64,000 bases of DNA from Teratosphaeria epicoccoides (GCA_021401465.1 JADDMT010000010.1:372001-436000); one strand, 5' to 3'; positions 38,255-47,389 are shown, counted from the first letter of the stretch. Notes: generated by a model not told the origin, from the letters alone. Numbers and translations: made by a program.

Positions 38255-40242
38255 CTATTTGAACCAGCTAATACCACGTAGCAGGGCCGAGGAAGCCACT
38301 AGCCGGCAACCCGGTAAGCAAAGCACTTTTCCCGTCTCCTCCGGTTCCCGATGCCTGGTAGTGCGAGCAGCGGAGGGGGATTGGCCACGATGAGGTGCGT
38401 GACTTACAGAGAAGAAGACCTGTGAGCCAGCCGCACAGGTGGAATTTGCCGGCCGGTGTGGCGTGCAGATGCTTTCGATTCCTTCTTGGTAGTGAGTGTC
38501 AGGGAGCACGGTGGATGGACTGGACGGATTCGGCGCAGTCGACAGGCTCAAGAGAGACGAGCGGCGAACCTACCGACGGGACTGTAGCCTGCGTTGGCTG
38601 ACTTACGTTGTCAACCAATTGTACAGCTCCGCACGCCCCACGAAGCAGGTCAGCATGACGCTGATCATCTGCCCGCGGTACATTGCTCTCCGTGGGGGCT
38701 TAGCGTACAGGCCCGTTTCCTGGTCACCCATGCGATTGTCGGCCTGCCCGTCACTCATGTGACTGTAGGCCTTGACGAACATCATGGCGTTCGGAGAACC
38801 CGGGAGAGCGTAGCTGACAACGGGGTACGGTAAGGACGTCGAGACCTTACGTGTTCCCCGATATGACAAGGAAAGGTCAGGGAGTGCCATGACAATGGTG
38901 AATGGCTACTTACGCCCGGATGTAAAGTCATTGAGGTCATGATCCCCAGATTCAAGGCATTCACGAAGAAGATCGTTGATGCTGGCGTACTCTGCTCTTC
39001 CCACACCGCGCACAGGACGGTCGCGAACACAAGTGAGGTCAGTGCCACCGCCAGATACCATCAGTCCGGGACTCCCGGGGACTTTCTCCACAGAATTGTT
39101 CAGTGGGTCACCGTCCAAGCGGTTGTATGCAGAGGTCTCTCGTCTTTGGGCATCTTGTTGAGGTGACGTCCACATGCCCTTACATTGCCCATGCCAAGTG
39201 CTGCTGTTGCTGCAACTGAAAACCGCCCGGTTCGTTCGATCTGCAGCCAGATGGCGGTAGTACTTTGCCGCCCAGGCTTGGAGATTCGGCGCCAGGAATC
39301 CGGCATGACGAAAGTCGTTGTGAAGGGATGGAACATGAAAAGGGGAGAGTGAGCGACCAAATTGCCGGAGGCGTGGAATGCTCGGGGGTTACGCCTCGTA
39401 CTTGCACACGTTGAGGACTACAATTTCTGCAACTTTGCTGATGTTTTACCTTTTGCCTGTATCGTCGAAGATCGCCGAGGAGTTGATTGGTAGGTACGCA
39501 GTCCATTTTGTGTTCTAGTAGAGTTCAAGTATAGCGAGGCCACCGATGAACAGACCGACTTGTCGTGCGAAGTAAGCGAAGAATAAAAAAAGTCCACAGC
39601 ATTTGCTCTTTGTCGATCCGCTTGCCCGGGTTGAGTGACACTCGTGTTCCAAGGCGCGAAAGCCCCAGCCAGGAAGCAGGTAGACCATGAGCATGCCACT
39701 GGGACAGAGTAAGATTTGCGTGACGGAGGAGATGATGGTGATGCTTGGAAAGTTGGTATTGAGACATCGGTGGCACATTCAGCAAGCTATCCAGCTGAGT
39801 GGTTGGGAAGGCAGGACTAACCATCGAATTGTAAAGTTGAGCGATGCATGCCACAAGTACCCACGCAGATGAGCTCGTATGGTTTCGCATGTCATGCCAG
39901 CATCGTCCTCAGGAGTAGCCACAGCTCGCACTTCAGGGTGAGGCGAGTAGAACTTGTTGCTGGCGGCTTCGGATTTGAGCTGCAGTTCCCACCCATCCTC
40001 GCTCTGCCCTACAATGGGACCATTCAGCAAAGTTTTTGATTATCTCTCTGGACTGCACTCAAATTATGCCCATCTTCGTGCTGCTTTAGCAAATCCTGAA
40101 TGAGCTCGCGACATTTTCTGACGGTCAAGCTTGCTAGCTTGTAGGTTACCCTCTCAAGGTCTGCGATAGGAGCAAGGCCTATCGAATGAACCCCTAGTTT
40201 CTCGGCTACGTTCAGTACATCGTGTTTGACGGCTTTGACCAC
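38255..40242 (-). pseudogene. Oligopeptide transporter (OPT) pseudogene
   Basis: Pieces of one OPT-family transporter lie in the right order on the minus strand but in shifting frames with stops. From the N-terminal side: ERVTYKLASLTVRKCRELIQ (near 40150), SPHPEVRAVATPEDDAGMTC and ETIRAHLRGYLWHASLNF (near 39900), NFPSITIISSVTQILLCPSG (39750), SLNPGKRIDKEQML in another frame (39640), HSPLFMFHPFTTTF (39340), TVLCAVWEEQSTPASTIFF (39010), SYALPGSPNAMMFVKAYSHM and GLYAKPPRRAM (38810-38700), and ICTPHRPANSTCAAG (38460). They correspond to SPYAEVRAVV, FSLNPGPFNIKEH, YSPLF, LPGRPIAMMMFK, GHYMKIPPR and LCTPDQP-type motifs of fungal OPTs. I count at least four frame changes, so the gene is dead. It may have lost introns' boundaries as well. 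Confidence 0.8.
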
Positions 40243-40829
40243 GGTTTGGGGGCGCTTTCGGTCGTCACTTGTCCTGTCCGAGGACGACTCATCCTTGACA
40301 GTCGACTAAAGCTTTTCATCGGTACGGAACTCTGTTGGCCTCTCCTGCGGCCGCGGCAGCGCCTCTCATGAACAGTTTGGAGCATGTTCGACCTTAACAA
40401 CATCTTACCCGAGGCATGGGTCTCTCCGGTCTCCGCGGCAATGCGTGGACGGCAGCGCTCCAAGCCGGTTCGCCATGCCTTGATCAGCCATGATGCACTC
40501 CGTACTCTCGAGCATTTGAGAGTCAATATGACGATAACATCGGGGTTTAGGCTCAACACTAATCGTATCGTCGAATCAGACTGCGGCCAACATGGTCGTA
40601 TCAGGACTAGGTAGATGAGATTACCAAATGCAGCTCTGAATGCGCGGAAATCCGAACTATGTTCCAGAATTTTGCCACAATTATCGACCGCTGTTGACCC
40701 TCGAGACTACATAAATGAGCTGATGCTTGTGCTGTTGACCAGAAACATGTGTCGTTCTTTGCGCTTTATGGTGAACCTAGGCCAAGACTTCGACCCTCCC
40801 ATGAGATCAAATATGCTGTAGTCTACCTG

Positions 40830-40856
40830 CTGGTGATATCAGTGAGATATCACCGG
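40830..40856. repeat. Perfect inverted repeat, 9-11 bp stem
   Basis: GGTGATATC, a 5-base loop AGTGA, then GATATCACC; the outer two positions extend the stem by a T-G wobble and a C-G pair. It lies in the gene-poor island and has no T-run, so it is not a bacterial-type terminator. Function unknown. Confidence 0.7.
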
Positions 40857-41289
40857 CTGTTCCAATGCTGGGATGCGCTTGATTGCACAGACTCTAGCTT
40901 TGAACTTCGCTTGCCATGAAGATGGAGTTCGTCGGCGCCCACGGTAGGTACAAAGTTCCATTTGGCGCCATCAGGTTTAAACATAGGCGTCGATGGTCTT
41001 GGGACGTCTGAATAAGGATGATTTTATGGAGGCGTTGTCTCGTTTGGACACAGGCTCGCAATAGAGGTAGTTCGTACTTGAAAATGATTTGCTGTGGTGA
41101 TTAGCACGTTGTGTTTCTGTGAGCTGTTCATCCAGCCAAAACTTCTAGCAGCCAAATGTGGATAGGATTGCTAGATGTCTAGATCAATTCCAGATTGATC
41201 GTTTGAGCTATCGGAGCAACGAGCCGAGAGCAGTCTGTTTGATCGTTGAAGGCTCGGTCTACCAAGAGAGTTCGCTTCCAAGGTTCCCA

Positions 41290-41466
41290 ATGGTGGAGAA
41301 ACATCGGCCAAAGGACTTTCTCCCCGCCACCACTCCCAAGGGTCCGCGCGCTCCCCTACGACGCTACGACGATGGTGAGTAATCTCTTCTGGGGCGTCGT
41401 GTGCGCTGCTGACGCGTAACCATAGTCCCAACGGTTCGTCGCTTCGTCAACCGCGCAGAAAGATGA
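41290..41466 (+). CDS. Possible 41-residue spliced microprotein
   Basis: ATG at 41290 opens MVEKHRPKDFLPATTPKGPR and ALPLRRYDD-like residues, then meets GTGAGT at 41375. A 51-nt intron with GCTGAC and an ACCATAG acceptor (ending 41425) leads to VPTVRRFVNRAER and a stop at 41464. Both splice sites are good and the joined frame is consistent, but the peptide is short, basic and unknown to me. It could be a remnant of a larger gene in this decayed island. Low confidence. Confidence 0.25.
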
Positions 41467-41551
41467 TGCTGGCAGTTTCAACGCATTTTATATATGCCGG
41501 TATGCGCACGTCAGTCAAAAACCAGCCAGTGACATGACTTCGTTCATCCCA

Positions 41552-41650
41552 GCGTCGATAGTTCAGGGGTAGAATTCAAGCTTCCCATTATTCGATGGTC
41601 AGCATTACTGCTGGAAACTTGCTTGAGGTCCGAGTTCGAGTAGGTCAACC
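41552..41650 (+). pseudogene. tRNA-Gly(CCC) relic with a 32-nt intron
   Basis: The 5' three quarters fold as a tRNA: acceptor strand GCGTCGA, TA, D stem GTTC/GAAT with loop AGGGGTA, then anticodon stem CAAGC/GCTTG with loop TT-CCC-A-T. A 32-base insert (41588-41619) sits exactly after position 37, where nuclear tRNA introns lie. The T loop TTCGAGT is present, but the 3' T-stem strand reads AGGTC and cannot pair with CCGAG, and the 3' acceptor strand does not match. The gene is therefore probably inactive. Confidence 0.5.
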
Positions 41651-42099
41651 GTCATCCACAATAGACGGATCTTTGTTAACCCGCCGTAGGTCTCGGTCGA
41701 CGCATGGAAGTCGTAACTCTGTTCCTTTTAGTGCCTGGACTTTTCTCCCCCAGCCGCTCGTACAAAGAGGAATGCTTTTGCACCTTCATTTATATTGTCT
41801 CCGGCTATTACGTACAGCCTCGGAAGGTGTTGGTCACACGGTGACAGATATTCAGTCGGCGGTGTGGATCCCGCTTTTTCTTCACTCCGTTGCGATCTCT
41901 CTTCCACTTCAATCGCAATCTCGATAGCGAGGACGACATAATCTTTGGCAGTACAATCACCAACGGCTGTGTAAACATTCTACCTGGACATTTGCAGCGA
42001 TGAGAAGGGAAGCACATCCGAGCTGACTACAACCACTCACCGGCACAGTGGCTCCGTAAACAGGCCTCATTAATCTGCATCCACACAGCTATCCTCTTG

Positions 42100-42750
42100 T
42101 TAAGAAGCTCTATCTACCCTCTCTTCTCCCCCATCCCCGCCCCTTCCGATCCTCTCCCTACCCTCCATCAACGCCCTCCCCAACAACTCCTGCCCCCACC
42201 TCTTCCGATTCTGCTCCGCAAACCGCGCCGTACAGCCAATTCCGCAAACACTATCACTCGACGACGCCTCAGCGAGCTCCCTCTCCTCCGTCGCCATCAG
42301 CCTAGCCCTCAACTCCTTGCTCTGCGTAAACTTCAACCAATTTCCTTTCGCCACAATCCCGTACTTCACTTGATTCTACGCCTGCAGCATCTCCTCTGTC
42401 ACTCTCACATTACCCTTGCTCGCCAGAAATTTCTGGTCTGCGGGCTTGTTGTCTCGAAGAATTCTGTCTGGTAGGTCCTGGTATTCTCTCGTGGTAGCTG
42501 ACGAGGCGATCAGGACGGCTTTGCGATACATCATATGTTGTTCAGCGCAGTGGAAGGCGTGCGCTGGATGAATCTCCGGGCCGGTGAAGTGAGACATGAA
42601 CCATTGGGATAAGAAGCTAAAGGGTGGTTCAGAACGGCTGTGGAAGAGTATAGGACCAGTGGGTGCGAGGATGGCGGCAATGTTTGGTGAGGCCGAGAGT
42701 GTTGAGGTAAGTTCCTGGTGTTCGCCGCCCCCGTTGATCATTGGGAGCAT
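42100..42750 (-). pseudogene. NADAR-domain (YbiA/DUF1768) gene broken by one stop codon
   Basis: The frame reads ILFHSRSEPPFSFLSQWF, AHAFHCAEQHMMYRKAVLI, then VTEEMLQA-TAG-NQVKYGIVAKGNWLKF, and continues ELRARLMATEERELAEASSS, DSVCGIGC and RWGQELLGRALMEGRERI. These are the motifs of NADAR proteins in order (EQYMMYQKA, GN..KF, L...G...L.EASP.D..WGIG, GQNLLGKALM). The TAG at about 42370-42372 stands where the family has a conserved Trp (W..VKY.IV), so it is most simply TGG changed to TAG. A 45-nt intron that would skip the stop would also delete the conserved helix. The start is uncertain (42750 is the first fitting ATG). NADAR enzymes are N-glycosidases acting on ADP-ribose or riboflavin intermediates. 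Confidence 0.7.
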
Positions 42751-43117
42751 CTTGCGCCTTATTACCCGTGCTGGCATTGACGTTCGACCGAGTGCTTGCT
42801 GATGCCTTTGCTTTGCGCTTTGATGCCGTTTGCACTGTGGATACCCTACTTCGAATGAGAGCAGTGATGCTATCTCGTGAACCGTAGGGCAGAAATTGTT
42901 GCATGTCCTGGACGGTCTCCTGGCGCTTCTGGTACTCGCTATGAAACAACGTTGCGAACAGGCAATACATCGTAAACAGAAAGTCAGTGGCGTCAAAAAT
43001 AATTCACAACAAAGCCTCATGTGTGACTGATTTGCATACACAACCACCAGAAATTGCAGCAGCGGGTTCGTAAAGTTTGGTAAGCCGGCCCACGAGGCCA
43101 ACGACAAGTTCGGAGTT
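42751..43117. other. Spacer upstream of NADAR remnant
   Basis: 367 bases. A minus-strand frame at 42629-42970 (MYCLFATLFHSEYQKRQETV) overlaps the start of the NADAR remnant in another frame; it could be a lost upstream exon but I cannot join the two with good splice sites. Confidence 0.35.
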
Positions 43118-44534
43118 CTAACTTTCCTGCGCCTGCATCTCCCGCAGCTTCTCGCGATGCACCTTGAAAGTCTCCTTCACAATATCGCCCGTGCCACTCT
43201 CCTGAATCCTGAAGATACTGATCAACCGCTCATTCCTCCGCTTCCGCAACCGCCACACGCCCTCCTGCCCGCCCACCTTCTCTTTGAGCATTGCCAAAAA
43301 TGCAGCAGTGAAATTGATACACAAATTACCATCCCACGTGCACATGCCTTTTTTGACAATTGACGGAATGCGTTGCGTCTGCAGCTCCTGGATCCTAGTC
43401 AGGCGACCGTTCGGTGTCCTGTATCCAATAGCGATCATCGGCACGCCAAGCAAGAATGACTGCGCCCAGTAACGGAGCAGCTTGCGCTCGAATTTTGATA
43501 TTTCGAATGGTTGGGTGTTTGGCGGCTCGGCTGTGGTCTTCAATTCGACCCATGGAATCGGATCGTCTGAATTGTCTGGTTTTTGGCCTAGAACGGCGTC
43601 TACTTCGCCAGCGATGATCAGGCTGCTTGAACCGAACCCGGTGCGGACTATCGAGCAGTACTGGGCATGGTTGTTAACAGTAGTGGCACCGCGGCTCTCA
43701 ATTTCTTCCCGGCTGCATTCGGCCCACTGCCTGGGTAGGCAGGATAACGTCTCGAATTTGTATCCTGCGTGTGTCAGTGCGGTGTGTGTGGCCTACATCA
43801 TAACGAATGTACCCCAATACTGCATCATGTCCTGCGACACTCCGTTCTGCCCTGGCGGCCGATGATTTGATTGTCGATGAAGATCAGACTTGTGTTGATG
43901 ATTCTCTTCGATGAAGCTGAAGCAAGTAAGTCGTTGCACGGTGGATTACGATCAGTCCTATCTTACATGGTGCCCTTTTATGTTGTTAGCCGGATCCTTT
44001 CGTGTGCGAGAGCCTCGATCTTCGCACCTGGTAGCAGGTAGCGTTCATCTCAAATTCACAGAAGTTGTCGAAAGGCGCAGTCAAGATCTGCAACATGTCA
44101 GTGATACTATGGGGACGCAAGGTATGATGATCGGCTACCTTGGTCATCATGCCGCGCCAGGTGATGATGTCTGCTTGCGCTGGAACATCGCCGAGCTTCA
44201 TTTCCGTCGTTCCATTTGCAATTTGCAAGAGGAGACGCTCCTCATAAGCTTGCAGCGTATCAAGCAACGCATCTAAGTGCTCATCGGCAGAGTCTTCTTG
44301 TTTATTGAAACTCTCGAAACCCGCAGCAAGGTCAGGCCATACTTCTGCAGTACCGGGAGCGTTGAAGATTGGTGGGTAGTAGTATGAAAGCGAGCGATCA
44401 GAGAGCGGATGTAGAGTGTGCTCGTCGTCAAAGGAGAAGAAGGTGAACTCCCTTGGTCGTTTGATGGATGCTGAGCTTCCAGCAAACCGATCGAGGTTTG
44501 CAAAGCTGAAGTTGTCAGGGGTGGAGTCTTCCAT
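43118..44534 (-). CDS. RAI1: Rai1/DXO decapping and pyrophosphohydrolase nuclease, five exons
   Basis: Nuclear 5'-end quality control: removes triphosphate, unmethylated or NAD caps and stabilises the Rat1 exonuclease. Exons 44534-44139, 44087-44028, 43974-43967, 43916-43813 and 43764-43118; introns 51, 53, 50 and 48 nt. The third exon is only 8 nt (GGCACCAT), flanked by an AAAAG acceptor and a GTAAGA donor. It restores both frame and the conserved GTIFIEENH. The joined frame is 404 residues. Seen: FAGSSASIKRPREFTFFSFD, LSYYYPP, DEHLDALLDTL, ITWRGMMTK, LTAPFDNFCEFEMNATCYQ, SQDMMQYWGYKFETLSCLPR, NHAQYCSIVRTGFGSSSLII, the metal motifs GEVDAVLG and WVELKTT, and RYWAQSFLLGVPMIAIGYR. It diverges from the DnaJ gene over 559 bases. 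Confidence 0.93.
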
Positions 44535-44603
44535 GTTAGCAGAGCGTTGTCCGCATGATGGTGATGTTATAACGGGTGAGGTGTATGGCTGATATATGTT
44601 GAT

Positions 44604-44623
44604 TGTACATGTATACATGTACA
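44604..44623. promoter_or_regulatory. Perfect 20-bp palindrome TGTACATGTATACATGTACA
   Basis: TGTACATGTATACATGTACA reads the same on both strands and contains TACATGTA twice. It begins 70 bases upstream of the RAI1 start. It may be a dimeric factor site; the same TACATGTA core is found upstream of other genes here. Confidence 0.45.
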
Positions 44624-44841
44624 CGCGCTTGATCACACCGGGGCGGCGCAATTATTGACCGTGGTGCGAGCTCTTGACGCACCGGCTTCACGTGCAAGCC
44701 CAATGCGAATCTCATAACGGACATCGACGCCAACATTAAGGTCGATGCTGCTAGTCCGATGTGCACCGCAATGTGCTCGTGCCGTGGTGCGCTCCTTCCT
44801 ATTTGGGGAGAGACGCGGTAATAAAACAGATTGGTATACGC

Positions 44842-44854
44842 TTCTAGAAGCTTC
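44842..44854 (+). promoter_or_regulatory. Heat-shock element upstream of DnaJ gene
   Basis: TTCTAGAAGCTTC is a perfect three-unit element (TTC-nn-GAA-nn-TTC), the binding site of trimeric Hsf1. It lies 240 bases upstream of the Sis1-type DnaJ start. SIS1 genes are direct Hsf1 targets in yeast, which supports the call. Confidence 0.7.
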
Positions 44855-45093
44855 TTGCGGGCTCCGAAAGCAGGCAGGACGTCACAGGTTGCTGCTGGTT
44901 GCTTCCATGCTGATGCGTCTGTCGCACCACTCAAATGCACATTTCACACATTCCATTCGCGCTGAATAACCGTGTTGGCCATTGACGAGAATTAGTGACG
45001 AGTCGCATACAAATAAGCATAAGTTTCGAGCAGCACCTCGACATACATAGCAGCAAGCCGTGACCCACTTCTGCTGTCACGCAAGCAAACAAC

Positions 45094-46215
45094 ATGCCAA
45101 TCGACACCAAGCTCTACGACCGCCTTGGCGTGCCACCGTCAGCCAGCGCAGAAGACATCAAGAAAGCATATCGCAAGAACGCACTCAAGAACCACCCAGA
45201 CAAGAACCCGGCCGGCGCTGAGAAGTTCAAGGAAGCCTCAGAAGCCTACGAGATCCTGTCTGACCCAGAAAAAAGAAAGACCTACGACCAATTCGGCTTT
45301 GATGTCGTCACTGGCAAGGCTGGCGCAGCGCCGCCAGGTGGTGACGACGTGGGAGGAAACCCATTCGCCGGCGGAGGCGGCATGCCGGGCGGGTTCAGTT
45401 CTTTCGGCGGAGGACCAGGCGGCACAAGGACGTTCCACTTCAGCACTGGCGGTGGAGGTGGTCGAGGAGGCTTTGGCGGCTTCTCAGATCCGAAGGACAT
45501 CTTCGCAGAGTTCATGAGAGGAGGAGGAGGAGCAAGCATGGGTGGTGGAGGAGACGACGATGACTTCATGTCAAGCTTTGGAAGTGCGGGAGGACCCTTT
45601 GGCAGCAGTGGCTTCGGCAGTAGACCATCAGGTGGCAGGTCAGCATCCGGCTTCTCACGAAGACGAGAACCCGAAGTCGAGACGACAGTAGTAGAGAAGC
45701 CCCTTCCCGTCTCCCTGCAAGACCTCTTCAACGGCGCAACCAAGAAACTCAAAGTCCAGCGCAAGACTTTTGACTCGAAGACCGGCAAGCAGACAGTCGA
45801 GGATAAGATCCTGAGTGTGCCGATCAAAAAGGGTCTCAAAGCCGGCAGCAAGATCAAGTACCCGGACATGGGCGATCAAGTGGAAGGCGGCACGCAGGAC
45901 CTGCACTTCGTCGTGAAAGAGAAGGATGATCCCCTGTTCAGGCGCGAGGGAGACGACATAAGACATACCATCGACATCGACCTGAAGGAAGCCTTGACGG
46001 GATGGAAGCGAACAGTCCAGACTGTCGACGGCAAGCAAGTCAACGTCAGCCATACAGGACCCACGCCACCGACGTGGCAGGAGAAGTTCCCGCAGCTCGG
46101 GATGCCGAAGAGCAAGACGCCGGCGCAGAGGGGTGATTTTATTGTTGGGGTTAATATCAAGTTCCCGACGAGCTTGACGGCGGATCAGAAGAAGAAGCTG
46201 AAAGAGATTTTGTGA
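45094..46215 (+). CDS. SIS1: Class B J-domain Hsp40, Sis1/Psi1 type
   Basis: Hsp70 co-chaperone, cytosol and nucleus. 373 residues, single exon. The J domain (1-70) has YDRLGVPPSASAEDIKKAYR and HPD at 34-36. A Gly/Phe-rich region (GGGGMPGGFSSFGGGPGG) is followed by Gly/Met-rich sequence (GGASMGGGGDDDDFMSSFGS). There is no Cys-rich zinc finger, which makes this class B. The two substrate-binding beta-barrels follow (PLPVSLQDLFNGATKKLKVQ, ILSVPIKKGLKAGSKIKYPD, DLHFVVKEKDDPLFRREGDD, HTIDIDLKEALTGWKRTVQT) and a C-terminal dimerisation helix LTADQKKKLKEIL. The heat-shock element upstream predicts stress induction. Confidence 0.95.
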   Translation: MPIDTKLYDRLGVPPSASAEDIKKAYRKNALKNHPDKNPAGAEKFKEASEAYEILSDPEKRKTYDQFGFDVVTGKAGAAPPGGDDVGGNPFAGGGGMPGGFSSFGGGPGGTRTFHFSTGGGGGRGGFGGFSDPKDIFAEFMRGGGGASMGGGGDDDDFMSSFGSAGGPFGSSGFGSRPSGGRSASGFSRRREPEVETTVVEKPLPVSLQDLFNGATKKLKVQRKTFDSKTGKQTVEDKILSVPIKKGLKAGSKIKYPDMGDQVEGGTQDLHFVVKEKDDPLFRREGDDIRHTIDIDLKEALTGWKRTVQTVDGKQVNVSHTGPTPPTWQEKFPQLGMPKSKTPAQRGDFIVGVNIKFPTSLTADQKKKLKEIL

Positions 46216-47047
46216 GAGAAGCAGACCTATATGAGGGATGGGGAACGAACAGCGGTACCAGAATTTATGATATGTCAGCATGGCGAGGCGCATACTAGGA
46301 GTTTGATCGTCTCCTCGGGTTTGACGATAGGGCGGAGTGCTGTTCAAGTGCTGAAAGCATTGCATGGCCGGTGGCAGGGTTGTTTCCATTAGGTGATGAA
46401 TATACAGATGTGGAACTTCAAGGATACTTCACTGACTGTGCTCCAGTCTCGCTGTATGCATGGTTCCGGATTGATACACACTCCTCGCTATCCCGGTATG
46501 CGCAGTGAATGATCTGTTCTACAGTGCACGCGCGATGATGCAGGCATAAGCCGATGCCGCGAGGGTGAACCAATGCATTGATTGACACATGTGCTGTGAC
46601 TCCATCGAGCATTAGTATCTCGTTTCACTTATAATTTGGTGCACACTTCTTCCATCACCAGTGCTGGGACACTACCAAGGCGCGGTATGGAGGCTGGGCG
46701 CAAGCAGCTGACGATTGTTCGATCGGCTAGCTACTTCACACTACTACGAGCCTAAACACCATCTTTGTCGATGCGAATCCCGCGCCCGAGTCGAACTTAT
46801 GAAATCGCGATTCGAACACGCGCTACCTACAGGTAATCTTACCTTCTAGGAAGCCGCCACAGACGCCCACAATCATCGTGCCTCCGCCTTGCCCCACCTG
46901 GCCATGTCACCCTCACCCTATATGCACAAATTGTGTTCACGTCGTTAGCAGGAAAAATCCCGTTCAGGAGTCCATGACCCTCATCGACACCAACCCCGCT
47001 GCAACCTCCTCACTCGCACCGGTACCGCTTATTCGACCTGCAGCATC
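46216..47047. other. Spacer, no gene seen
   Basis: 832 bases. It carries the left copy of a diverged repeat (near 46342-46390). B-box-like GTTCGA motifs on the minus strand near 46790-46825 do not fold into a tRNA. Confidence 0.4.
46342..46390 (+). repeat. Diverged direct repeat, left copy
   Basis: TCAAGTGCTGAAAGCATTGC and the bases after it match 48059-48105 (TCAAGTGCTGGAGGCATTGC and so on) with roughly one change in five. Both copies lie in non-coding DNA about 1.7 kb apart. Confidence 0.5.
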
Positions 47048-47389
47048 CTAGCCACAGTCGACCTTATAACCTTTGATCCCCTTTCCCGCTCCAACATTGG
47101 CGCAATCCCACGCGTACCAGCCATCAAGGGCAGCAACAGGGTCGCCCGTGCAATTCACATTGTCATACGCATACCCCACGCATGGAAACCGGGTAATCGG
47201 CACCTCGTTGAAGTGAATGCACTGCCCTACGCCCTGCCCGACGTTTTGACATTCCACGTCGGTTGTACCCTTCGGATCGAAAACGTGGCCCGACAGGAAC
47301 TCGCCTGGCGCTTCACATGTACCCGAGAAAACGGTGAGCCCAGCAGCAGCCGCATAGCCTGCTAGCATGGCCAGAGGGAGGTAGAGCAT
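47048..47389 (-). CDS. Small secreted cysteine-rich protein, effector candidate
   Basis: 113 residues, single exon. The N-terminus MLYLPLAMLAGYAAAAGLTV is a clear signal peptide with a likely cut after AAAAG or nearby. The mature part is about 95 residues with seven cysteines (CEAPG, ECQ, QCIH, PCVG, NCTG, DCAN, DCG) and one sequon NCTG. There is no further domain and no membrane segment. Size, Cys content and secretion fit small secreted proteins of fungi that act at host or competitor interfaces; no specific family is recognised and a toxin-like role is not shown. Flanking intergenic DNA on both sides is long. Confidence 0.7.
   Translation of the reverse strand: MLYLPLAMLAGYAAAAGLTVFSGTCEAPGEFLSGHVFDPKGTTDVECQNVGQGVGQCIHFNEVPITRFPCVGYAYDNVNCTGDPVAALDGWYAWDCANVGAGKGIKGYKVDCG

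Larger units (their letters stand above)
40243..42099. other. Gene-poor stretch with hairpin, mini-ORF and tRNA relic
   Basis: About 1.9 kb, more AT-rich than its surroundings. Apart from the three items listed separately, only short frames without family resemblance are seen. Confidence 0.5.
44535..45093. promoter_or_regulatory. Divergent promoter of RAI1 and SIS1-like genes
   Basis: 559 bases between two start codons. It contains a perfect 20-bp palindrome close to RAI1 and a heat-shock element towards the chaperone gene, both listed separately. Confidence 0.6.

Noticed and set aside
42376..42420. 45-nt GTAATG-CAAG intron that would remove the NADAR stop
   Set aside because: It would delete the conserved Trp-containing helix and leave the domain shorter than the family; a nonsense change explains the sequence better.
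43917..44027. One 111-nt intron in RAI1, or a GC-AG intron
   Set aside because: The single GT-AG intron shifts the frame to an early stop; the GC donor would lose the GT pair of GTIFIEENH. The microexon model explains both.
46780..46860. Two GTTCGA-type B-box motifs on the minus strand
   Set aside because: No acceptor stem or anticodon arm can be formed around either one.
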